A DNA stretch of 5,524 nucleotides, taken from contig DQTM01000187.1 in the NCBI GenBank assembly GCA_015662785.1, positions 1-5,524 on the forward strand. Direction: 5' to 3'. Below, one piece after another: positions 1 to 5,354 of the stretch. Within the stretch, counting starts at the first letter, position 1, and each line of letters starts with the position of its first letter. The stretch comes from Sulfurospirillum arcachonense (GTDB lineage Bacteria > Campylobacterota > Campylobacteria > Campylobacterales > Sulfurospirillaceae). The translations under genes and the position numbers were made by a program. Below the pieces are notes generated by a model. It ran no database searches. It had not been told where the DNA came from and worked only from the letters and a program-made list of their open reading frames with translations.

Positions 1-1
1 A

Positions 2-85
2 AAATGTAATGATGATTTAGCATTAAAGCATCAAAAAGAAATGTTAAAGCATAATGAGTTTAGTTTTGAGGAGAGTGTATTATAA
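2..85 (+). CDS. 3' end of a plus-strand gene, product unknown (partial)
   Basis: The second forward frame is open from the window edge to a TAA at 83-85, giving 27 residues that end in HNEFSFEESVL. The other two forward frames stop within the first 20 bases. The peptide is charged and hydrophilic, like a normal protein tail. The gene begins outside the window, so neither the product nor the family can be named. It converges on the ATPase gene ending at 129, with only 43 bp between the two stop codons. A chance open stretch of this length is possible in AT-rich DNA, so the call is moderate. Confidence 0.42.
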   Translation, partial: KCNDDLALKHQKEMLKHNEFSFEESVL

Positions 86-95
86 AGTATACTTT
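84..95. terminator. 12-bp perfect palindrome between convergent genes, weak terminator candidate
   Basis: AAAGTATACTTT is its own reverse complement and lies in the 43-bp space between two convergent stop codons. On the plus strand it runs into a short T tract. The stem can only be about 4 bp around a TATA loop, so it would be a weak intrinsic terminator at best. The position is better evidence than the structure. Confidence 0.2.
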
Positions 96-128
96 TTAAG
101 ATTATAAATGTCCCAACATAAACTTTAT

Positions 129-1553
129 TTACAATAATTCTGAAAAAAGAATATCTTCACTAACAATCTCATTATAATGGCTATTTTTCTTTACACCATT
201 AACAGTGATAAAAATCAAACGAATATTATATTTAAATTGTGTCTGCTCATTAAAAATGATCATTTTATTTATAAGTTTTTCTTTATAATTTTTATCTATC
301 GTAAAAAGACCATCATAATATTTACATTCAATAATATCAATATTTTTACTACCATTGGTATGTTCTATTAACATATCAATTTGTGTACCAACTTCATCTT
401 TATTTTTAGCTACATAATTCCAGTAATGCGTTTGTGTGGGTACAGCACCTATTTGTAATACCTCTTTGATATTATCAACATGAAGATGACAAATATTTTC
501 AAATGCAAATCCTGCCCATGTTCTAAAAGATTGACTTCGTGATTCAACTACCCAATTGATTGACTTATCTGGTTTTATCCATTTGTGATGGAAATAAGAA
601 AAACAATCTGTAGCTCTATAAACAATTTCTCTTTTAGTCTGTCCAAATTTAGTAGTTTTAGAAACAAAGCTAGAAGCATAAAGTTCGTGTAATGGAGCAT
701 GAATTGATCCAGAGGTTACTTTTAATAATTTAGCCAATTCAATTTGAGTATAACCTTTCCAATGTGTCGCTAATTTATTCATCAAAAGATAATGTGATTT
801 AGAATTGCTAAAAAGAGATGCAAAAAGTTCATTATACTCATGATGTAAAATACCTGTTTTAGAAAAACAAAGGTTCTGAATATTTTCATGAGGTGTTTTC
901 TTACAAGAGATAGCTCTTAAATATTTTGCTACTCCTCCAAAAACCATATAAAGTTCTATAATTGATTTATCAGAATATTTACATCCTTGTTTAAAGAGTA
1001 ATTCTTTAGTCGCCATAATATTAAACTGTTCCATTTTTATAATATCTGTCACTCTCCCATGAAGTGGACCCTTGTTATGAATTACTTTTTTTAACATATA
1101 GGAAGCTGCTGAACCACAAACAATTAATACTATGTCTTCTCTAGTAGAGAGGAAATTATTCCAAAAATAAGATAACTCTTCTAAAAATCCTGATTTCCAA
1201 GAGTCTAACCATGGTAATTCATCAATAAATATTATTTTTTTTTCTTTCTCGTTTAAAGGTTCAATACAATCTCGTAAAAGAGCAAATGCTTCATGCCACT
1301 CTGTTATTTTTTTTGTTTTTGTAAGTGAGAACTTACGCTTAACTATATCTATAAATGAAGCAATTTGAAGTTTTTTATCTATTTCTCTCTTACCTGTAAA
1401 TTCTATAAAAAAATGATTATTTAAATGACAAAAATGTCGAACAAACACAGTTTTACCGACTCTCCTTCTTCCGTAAACTGCGACAAAAGAGCTATCTTTT
1501 CTTTCAACAACTTCATCCATTTTTTCTAAATATTCTTCACGTGATACAAACAT
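129..1553 (-). CDS. Archaeal-type P-loop ATPase with C-terminal DUF234/PD-(D/E)XK nuclease-like domain (copy 1, divergent)
   Basis: A 474-residue, probably cytosolic protein with no signal peptide or membrane segment. It has an N-terminal PF01637/COG1672-type ATPase: Walker A GRRRVGKT at residues 28-35, Walker B IIFIDE at 107-112, a sensor-1-like strand with CGSAAS at 146-151, and a presumed arginine finger R167 in GPLHGR. A winged-helix-like region follows at roughly 255-310, then a DUF234-type junction (YFHHKWIK). The C-terminus carries a PD-(D/E)XK-like set: E352 in GFAFE, D393 in TQIDMLI, and E409/K411 in IIECKYY. Start: the ATG at 1551-1553 has AAAAGG seven bases upstream and gives the usual N-terminus just before the P-loop. 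It is clearly related to the two downstream-numbered ATPases but less so than they are to each other. The sensor-1 segment reads GSAAS where the other two have GSN. The biological role is not established; nuclease activity is inferred from residues only. Confidence 0.93.
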   Translation of the reverse strand: MFVSREEYLEKMDEVVERKDSSFVAVYGRRRVGKTVFVRHFCHLNNHFFIEFTGKREIDKKLQIASFIDIVKRKFSLTKTKKITEWHEAFALLRDCIEPLNEKEKKIIFIDELPWLDSWKSGFLEELSYFWNNFLSTREDIVLIVCGSAASYMLKKVIHNKGPLHGRVTDIIKMEQFNIMATKELLFKQGCKYSDKSIIELYMVFGGVAKYLRAISCKKTPHENIQNLCFSKTGILHHEYNELFASLFSNSKSHYLLMNKLATHWKGYTQIELAKLLKVTSGSIHAPLHELYASSFVSKTTKFGQTKREIVYRATDCFSYFHHKWIKPDKSINWVVESRSQSFRTWAGFAFENICHLHVDNIKEVLQIGAVPTQTHYWNYVAKNKDEVGTQIDMLIEHTNGSKNIDIIECKYYDGLFTIDKNYKEKLINKMIIFNEQTQFKYNIRLIFITVNGVKKNSHYNEIVSEDILFSELL

Positions 1554-1584
1554 ACAATAACCTTTTCCTCACCAATTATTTATT

Positions 1585-1613
1585 ATTGTAACAAAACATC
1601 TATCTAAAAACAA
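1585..1613 (-). promoter_or_regulatory. Sigma70-like promoter for ATPase copy 1
   Basis: Read on the minus strand, a -35 box TTGTTT (complement of 1608-1613) is separated by exactly 17 bases from a -10 box TACAAT (complement of 1585-1590). Transcription would start near 1578, about 25 bases before the ATG, leaving room for the AAAAGG ribosome binding site at 1561-1566. The spacing and location are good. The -35 match is 4 of 6 and the -10 match 5 of 6, and such matches are easier to find by chance in AT-rich DNA. Confidence 0.45.
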
Positions 1614-1666
1614 GAGATATTTTGGAGGAATAAGTGATTTATTTACTTTTTACTCATTATCCATGA

Positions 1667-1686
1667 CCCCAACTCTTCGATTGGGG
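1667..1686. repeat. GC-rich hairpin (CCCCAA / TTGGGG)
   Basis: Arms CCCCAA (1667-1672) and TTGGGG (1681-1686) enclose an 8-base loop. Four consecutive G:C pairs stand out in a gap that is otherwise almost all A and T. It is followed by AATTATTTT rather than a clean T run, so it is not a convincing terminator on either strand. Together with the next hairpin it could be the body of a structured plus-strand transcript. Confidence 0.35.
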
Positions 1687-1737
1687 AATTATTTTAAAGA
1701 GAGATTTAAAAGTGTTTACACCAAGTAGACAACGATT

Positions 1738-1773
1738 AGTAGAAAATTGCACATGTGCAATTTTCTACTTTTT
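1738..1773 (+). terminator. Strong intrinsic terminator, plus-strand orientation (perfect 32-bp palindrome plus T run)
   Basis: Arms AGTAGAAAATTGCACA (1738-1753) and TGTGCAATTTTCTACT (1754-1769) are exact reverse complements with no spacer, and T continues to 1773. A second T run lies at 1783-1789. On the minus strand the palindrome is followed by AATCG instead of T residues, so it suits plus-strand transcripts. No complete plus-strand gene ends here, which is why the open frame at 1561-1728 is worth noting. It also separates ATPase 2 from ATPase 1 and might slow readthrough in either direction. Confidence 0.6.
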
Positions 1774-1836
1774 AGATAGCTCTTTTTTTAAGTATTTTAA
1801 AATTCTATCTATTGTTTATATCAAAATAAACTAAAC

Positions 1837-1853
1837 AAATATAAAATAACTTT
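1837..1853. repeat. 17-bp repeat at the 3' flank of ATPase 2 (copy A)
   Basis: AAATATAAAATAACTTT occurs here and, identically, at 3578-3594, in each case about 8-10 bases beyond the stop codon of one of the two duplicated ATPase genes. It is best read as flank carried along in the gene duplication. Its core ATAAAATAACT (1841-1851) occurs a third time at 5112-5122, upstream of ATPase 3. Confidence 0.55.
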
Positions 1854-1862
1854 TAAATTCTA

Positions 1863-3347
1863 CTACTCAAATAACTCATCCAAGCCAACCCTATTAATAT
1901 TCAATGAATGAACTGATTCATTCATCTTAACACCATAGGAAGTCAATAAAACTAATCTAAGTTCAGCACCCTGTTTAGCGTTTAATCCATACTCTCTAAA
2001 CATCTTTAACTTGTTCTTTAATTTTTGAGCATACTCTTTAGAGATGACATACTCGTCACTATAATATTTACACTCAACAATATCAAATATACTGTTTCCA
2101 TAATTAACTACCAAATCAATTTGAGTTCCTTGTTCATCAGAGTTTTTAGCCCTATGACTCCAATGATAAACGCCTGAGAAAATCCCTTGTAGACCTCTTA
2201 CTTTTAAATAGAGTTCTATGTTGGTAATGACCACCATCTCAAACGCATAACCAGACCAAATTGAAAAAGTCTGTTTACTCGCTTCATTTCTCCAATACCC
2301 CTTAGAGAAAGAAGCAACATCATTTTTACTAAGCTCTTTAACCCATTTATGATGAAATAAAATATAAGGGTCCGCAATAATATATTTAACCTCTCTACTC
2401 TTTTGATTAAATTTTGAAATACCTTGGATAAATCCACATAAAAGTAGTTCATCTACCGTATCTATTAGTCGTTTTCCAACAGATAGCTCTAATTTTTTAG
2501 AGATTTCTTGCATGGTAAATCCTACTCTTTTCGTACATAAAAGGTCAACAATAGATTTATAAAAATCTGCTCTATTCATAAAAAGAGAGTTGAAAACTTT
2601 ATCATATTCACTGTGCATCAGACCATGAATATTAAAAAATAGGTCATCTATATTTTCATGAATACTCTTTTCTGGATTAAGATAAGAAAGATACTTAGCA
2701 ACCCCTCCAAAAACCATATAAGTATCTGTTACCATCTTATTATCAAGATGAAAACCTTTGACATCAAGTAAATACTCTTTTGTCTCTTTTAAGTCAAAGG
2801 GATACATGGGTATTTTCAATGTTAATCTATTATGTAAAGGTCCAACTGCATCTTCAAAAATCTTACTTTTTATCCATGAAGCGTTTGAGCCACAAAGAAT
2901 CATAACCACATTGGCTCTAACTTCACAATAGGTATTCCAAAAATAACCAAGAGCTGAAAGAAAATTTCCTTTAGTAGAGGGATCTATCCAAGGTATCTCA
3001 TCAATAAAAATTATTACTTTTTCTTGATGGTCTCTTTTTTTAACTTCTTCATCAATGGTTCTTTTCAAAAACCGAAATGCATCACTCCAATTTTCAATAC
3101 TTTTTGTAGGATCAACTTTAAACCATTCATAGACCTGCTCTATGAAGTTATCTATTTGAGTACTTGTTGACATATTAGCTGTTCCTGTAAATTCAAAGAA
3201 CAGACATTCATTTCTATACTCTTTAAACATATAGTTAACCAAATAAGTTTTACCTATTCTTCGTCGTCCATAGATTGCCACGAGTGAACTTTCGTCTTTA
3301 TCACACAAATCATTAAGTATTTGTACTTCTTTTTTACGACCTATCAT
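1863..3347 (-). CDS. Archaeal-type P-loop ATPase with DUF234/PD-(D/E)XK nuclease-like domain (copy 2)
   Basis: A 494-residue, probably cytosolic protein. ATPase part: Walker A GRRRIGKT at residues 27-34, Walker B VIIFIDE at 111-117, sensor-1 strand LCGSNAS at 151-157 with N155, and presumed arginine finger R174 in GPLHNR. A winged-helix-like segment covers roughly 265-322, followed by the DUF234-type DPYILFHHKW at 326-335. The nuclease-like core shows E370 in GYAFE, D411 in TQIDLVV, and E425/K427 in VECKYY, the usual E-D-ExK layout. Start: the ATG at 3345-3347 has AGGAG (complement of 3354-3358) six bases away, and MIGRKKE is the expected family N-terminus. It aligns without gaps to ATPase 3, with about two thirds identity by hand count. 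It probably has its own promoter in the 255-bp upstream gap. COG1672/PF01637 proteins are widespread and often multicopy, but cellular function is generally unknown. DNA cleavage is inferred only. Confidence 0.95.
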   Translation of the reverse strand: MIGRKKEVQILNDLCDKDESSLVAIYGRRRIGKTYLVNYMFKEYRNECLFFEFTGTANMSTSTQIDNFIEQVYEWFKVDPTKSIENWSDAFRFLKRTIDEEVKKRDHQEKVIIFIDEIPWIDPSTKGNFLSALGYFWNTYCEVRANVVMILCGSNASWIKSKIFEDAVGPLHNRLTLKIPMYPFDLKETKEYLLDVKGFHLDNKMVTDTYMVFGGVAKYLSYLNPEKSIHENIDDLFFNIHGLMHSEYDKVFNSLFMNRADFYKSIVDLLCTKRVGFTMQEISKKLELSVGKRLIDTVDELLLCGFIQGISKFNQKSREVKYIIADPYILFHHKWVKELSKNDVASFSKGYWRNEASKQTFSIWSGYAFEMVVITNIELYLKVRGLQGIFSGVYHWSHRAKNSDEQGTQIDLVVNYGNSIFDIVECKYYSDEYVISKEYAQKLKNKLKMFREYGLNAKQGAELRLVLLTSYGVKMNESVHSLNINRVGLDELFE

Positions 3348-3362
3348 AAAACACTCCTGTAG

Positions 3363-3386
3363 AAATAGTAATGTAACCCACTATTT
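3363..3386. repeat. Inverted repeat in the leader of ATPase 2
   Basis: AAATAGT (3363-3369) and ACTATTT (3380-3386) are exact 7-bp arms around 10 bases. The repeat starts 15 bp beyond the ATG and just beyond the ribosome binding site. It could be an operator or a small mRNA hairpin. ATPase 3 has a longer inverted repeat of similar character in the corresponding position (5113-5145). Short AT-rich arms limit confidence. Confidence 0.3.
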
Positions 3387-3391
3387 AAGAA

Positions 3392-3456
3392 TACTTATAT
3401 CACTTTAAGACTTAATAAATGATATAAATATATATTTTATAGTACTTATATCACTT
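3392..3456. promoter_or_regulatory. Repeated TACTTATATCACTT motif, candidate operator or tandem -10 elements for ATPase 2
   Basis: TACTTATATCACTT occurs exactly twice, at 3392-3405 and 3443-3456, with starts 51 bp apart. An inverted version matching 12 of 14 bases lies between them at 3417-3430. On the minus strand each direct copy reads AAGTGATATAAGTA. This contains TGATATAAG, which resembles an extended -10 element, so the copies could be promoters as well as protein-binding sites. A related copy (TATTTATATCATAT, 11 of 14) sits upstream of ATPase 3 at 5188-5201. A link to autoregulation by the winged helix is speculation. Confidence 0.42.
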
Positions 3457-3567
3457 ATGATTAAAAATTATTACTATAATCATAAATATGGCTTTGTAAA
3501 AAGACAAACTACCGTACAAACAATCAAAAAGAATTTAAGAAAAAAAACCCAAATTTCACTAAAATAA
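3457..3567 (+). CDS. Doubtful 36-residue basic peptide ORF
   Basis: An ATG at 3457 opens 36 codons to TAA at 3565-3567. The peptide is basic, with the stretch KYGFVKRQTTVQTIKKN in its middle, and looks more like protein than the usual AT-rich noise. There is no Shine-Dalgarno sequence; the ATG directly abuts the second TACTTATATCACTT repeat. It is divergent from ATPase 2 and convergent with ATPase 3. It could be a small regulator of the pair, the scrap of an older gene, or chance. No family recognised. Confidence 0.15.
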   Translation: MIKNYYYNHKYGFVKRQTTVQTIKKNLRKKTQISLK

Positions 3568-3577
3568 CATCATGTCA

Positions 3578-3594
3578 AAATATAAAATAACTTT
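3578..3594. repeat. 17-bp repeat at the 3' flank of ATPase 3 (copy B)
   Basis: Identical to 1837-1853 and in the same place relative to its gene. The few bases between repeat and stop codon are also partly conserved (both end CTACTCAAATAA across the stop). This places one edge of the duplicated unit at least about 25 bp downstream of the coding region. Confidence 0.55.
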
Positions 3595-3602
3595 CAGCTA
3601 CC

Positions 3603-5087
3603 CTACTCAAATAAGTCATCCAAACAAACTCTGGAAATATTCAAAGAGTGAGCTTCTGCATTCATTTTTACACCATAAGAAGTTAATAACACCAATCTAA
3701 GTTCTGATTTTTTCTTTGAATTTAATCCATATTTTTTAAACATATTTAGCTTGTTTTTTATATTCTTAGCATACTCTTTAGAGATAACATATTCACTGTT
3801 ATAATACTTACACTCCAAAATATCAAAAATACTGTTTCCATAATTGACAACCATATCAATCTCTGCTCCCTGCTCCTCTTCACTCTTTGCAATGTGCTGC
3901 CAATGATACACTCCAGAGAAAAATCCTAAACGACCAATTGCAGTTAAATATAGACGAATATTTACAATAATTACTATTTCAAATGCATAACCAGACCAAA
4001 CTGCATAAGATTGAGAACTGGACGTATTGAGCCAATAATTGTTAGGCAAAGAAGCAATATCGTTTCGACTAAATCCTTTTATCCACTTATGATGAAACAA
4101 AATATAAGGGTCAACTATCATATAGTTAACATCTCTTACAGAATTACCGTATTTTGATAAGCCTTTAATAAAACCACACTCTTCAAGTTCTGAAATGGCT
4201 AAACGTAACTTTGCTCCTAGCTTCTCATTAAGTCCTTTAGAGATATCACTTAAGGAATAACCTGCTCGTCTAGTACAAAGCAATTCAATTACCGATTTAT
4301 AATAGTCTGCTTTATCTGCAAAAAGAGAAGAAAAAAGTTCATCATACTCTCTATACATTGAACCATGAATCGAGAAAAAAAGTCTATCAATATTTTCAGC
4401 ACTTGACTCATTAGGATTTAAAAAAGATAAATATTTTGCAACCCCTCCAAAAATCATATAGATATCTGTTACGGTTTTATTGTCAATCATAAAACCTTTG
4501 TTTTCTAGTAAATACTCTTTGGTCTCTTTTAAATCAAAAGGGTACATTGAGATTTGATGAGTGACTCTTTGATAAAGAGACCCTCTGGCATTCTTTAATA
4601 TTTTATTTCTAATCCATGAAGAGTTTGAACCACAAAGAATTAATACAACATTTTCTCTCTTTTCACACCAAGTATTCCAAAAGTAACCTAATGCAGAAAG
4701 AAATCCACCCTTATTTGACCTATCAATCCAAGGAACTTCATCTAAAAAGATAATGACTTTCTCTTTATGCTCTCTTTTTTTTACCTCGTCATCGATGGTA
4801 CGTTTTAGAAATCTAAACGCATCACTCCAATTTTTAATTTCAAAAGTTGGTTCTGCTTGAAACCACTCATATATTTGGTCTATAAAATTATCAAGTTGCC
4901 CTCTTTTCTCTCCATCATACGCTCCTGTAAATTCAAAAAAAAGACAATCTTGACGATGTTTTTTAAACATATGGTTCACAAGATACGTTTTACCAATACG
5001 TCGCCGTCCATAAATGGCAACCAATGAACTCTCACCTAACTCACAAATTTCATTTAAAAGTTTAATTTCTTTCTTTCTACCAATCAT
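3603..5087 (-). CDS. Archaeal-type P-loop ATPase with DUF234/PD-(D/E)XK nuclease-like domain (copy 3)
   Basis: A 494-residue paralogue of ATPase 2, collinear from first to last residue. Motifs: Walker A GRRRIGKT (27-34), Walker B VIIFLDE (111-117), sensor-1 LCGSNSS (151-157), presumed arginine finger R174 (here in GSLYQR), winged-helix-like region about 265-322, DPYILFHHKW (326-335), and nuclease-like E370, D411 (in AEIDMVV), E425/K427 (in LECKYY). Start: the ATG at 5085-5087 is preceded by GGAG (complement of 5094-5097) at six bases. By hand count the pair shares 21 of 50 residues at 271-320 but 26 of 30 at 411-440, so the DNA-binding-like part has changed far more than the nuclease core. 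All motif residues are intact and there is no frameshift, so the copy looks functional. A 254-bp gap with its own TATAAT box separates it from the upstream gene. Confidence 0.95.
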   Translation of the reverse strand: MIGRKKEIKLLNEICELGESSLVAIYGRRRIGKTYLVNHMFKKHRQDCLFFEFTGAYDGEKRGQLDNFIDQIYEWFQAEPTFEIKNWSDAFRFLKRTIDDEVKKREHKEKVIIFLDEVPWIDRSNKGGFLSALGYFWNTWCEKRENVVLILCGSNSSWIRNKILKNARGSLYQRVTHQISMYPFDLKETKEYLLENKGFMIDNKTVTDIYMIFGGVAKYLSFLNPNESSAENIDRLFFSIHGSMYREYDELFSSLFADKADYYKSVIELLCTRRAGYSLSDISKGLNEKLGAKLRLAISELEECGFIKGLSKYGNSVRDVNYMIVDPYILFHHKWIKGFSRNDIASLPNNYWLNTSSSQSYAVWSGYAFEIVIIVNIRLYLTAIGRLGFFSGVYHWQHIAKSEEEQGAEIDMVVNYGNSIFDILECKYYNSEYVISKEYAKNIKNKLNMFKKYGLNSKKKSELRLVLLTSYGVKMNAEAHSLNISRVCLDDLFE

Positions 5088-5112
5088 TCAATACTCCATT
5101 ACTCTTAAAAGA

Positions 5113-5145
5113 TAAAATAACTATGCTAATAAATTAGTTATTTTA
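5113..5145. promoter_or_regulatory. Inverted repeat upstream of ATPase 3, candidate operator
   Basis: TAAAATAACTA (5113-5123) and TAGTTATTTTA (5135-5145) are perfect 11-bp arms around 11 bases, beginning 25 bp beyond the ATG. The element AAATAACTAT in the left arm (5115-5124) recurs as a direct copy at 5167-5176, so three related half-sites lie within about 60 bp. That arrangement suits a dimeric DNA-binding protein. Alternatively the arms could form a hairpin in the 5' leader. Confidence 0.42.
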
Positions 5146-5207
5146 CATATTATCACATTAAACATGAAATAACTATTCTATTTTAGGTATTTATATCATA
5201 TGTATCT

Positions 5208-5213
5208 ATTATA
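5208..5213 (-). promoter_or_regulatory. Consensus -10 box (TATAAT) for ATPase 3
   Basis: The minus strand carries an exact TATAAT here, giving a predicted start near 5200 and a leader of about 110 bases that would include the inverted repeat at 5113-5145. I find no good -35 box at 16-18 bases. That is tolerated in Campylobacterota, where -35 boxes are poorly conserved. Other AT-rich -10 candidates exist closer to the gene, such as TGATATAAA within 5189-5199. Confidence 0.35.
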
Positions 5214-5257
5214 CTTGATATGATTCCCTAAACTTTTAGCTTATATCTTTCAAAAAA

Positions 5258-5329
5258 TTAAAACTCATAGCCCTCAGCCACATTATCCCAATCAACGGTT
5301 TTGATAGTAACAAAATATATAAAATCTAA
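5258..5329 (-). pseudogene. Possible 3' remnant of a gene ending in VDWDNVAEGYEF, doubtful
   Basis: A minus-strand frame runs from just after an in-frame stop at 5330-5332 to TAA at 5258-5260 and ends IKTVDWDNVAEGYEF. This acidic, aromatic tail looks like a true protein C-terminus, and the DNA here is richer in G and C than the surrounding gap. There is no start codon with a ribosome binding site. A plus-strand frame over the same bases, ending in NKIYKI with TAA at 5327-5329, is also open, so even the strand is uncertain. No family recognised. Confidence 0.2.
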
Positions 5330-5354
5330 CTACACATGTAGTTAGATTTTATAT
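5317..5354. terminator. Long hairpin terminator at the end of the right-edge gene
   Basis: Arms ATATAAAATCTAACTAC plus A (5317-5334) and T plus GTAGTTAGATTTTATAT (5337-5354) pair perfectly over 18 bp, leaving two central bases. T-rich sequence follows on both strands, so it could end transcripts in either direction. The stop codon of the minus-strand gene (5342-5344) lies inside one arm. It isolates ATPase 3 from that gene. Confidence 0.6.

Larger units (their letters stand above)
1561..1728 (+). pseudogene. Possible remnant of a plus-strand gene (3' part), doubtful
   Basis: One forward frame is open for 55 codons, from just after a stop at 1558-1560 to TAG at 1726-1728. It reads like protein in its last half (for example SMTPTLRLGNYFKERF). 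The only ATG is at 1663, which would leave 21 residues, with no ribosome binding site just before it. What lifts it above noise is the strong plus-strand terminator-like hairpin starting 10 bases after the stop. It overlaps the promoter region of ATPase copy 1 on the other strand. I recognise no family. It could instead be non-coding DNA or part of a small RNA. Confidence 0.2.

Noticed and set aside
177..371. Plus-strand open frame of 64 codons starting at an ATG
   Set aside because: It lies wholly inside ATPase 1 on the other strand, is composed mostly of F, I, N and K as expected from antisense AT-rich DNA, and has no ribosome binding site.
1554..1589. Inverted repeat ACAATAA / TTATTGT enclosing the ribosome binding site of ATPase 1, a possible translation-blocking hairpin
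   Set aside because: One arm overlaps the predicted -10 box (1585-1590), so it would lie upstream of the transcription start and not be in the mRNA; the arms are also short and almost all A and T.
1661..1690. TTCGATT flanked by C and G runs, reminiscent of a tRNA T arm
   Set aside because: The stem and loop lengths do not fit a 5-bp stem with a 7-base loop, and no acceptor, anticodon arm or CCA end is found around it.
2216..2452. Minus-strand open frame of 78 codons
   Set aside because: It is in another frame inside ATPase 2, whose motifs and family match are unambiguous; its composition is that of an out-of-frame shadow.
3493..3520. Inverted repeat TTTGTA / TACAAA with 16-base spacer
   Set aside because: Six-bp arms in AT-rich DNA are expected by chance, there is no adjacent T run, and it overlaps the small ORF candidate without a clear role.
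3540..3547. A run of eight A residues (T run on the minus strand) as a terminator for ATPase 3
   Set aside because: No stable hairpin precedes it on the minus strand; only 5-bp AAATT-type pairing can be drawn.
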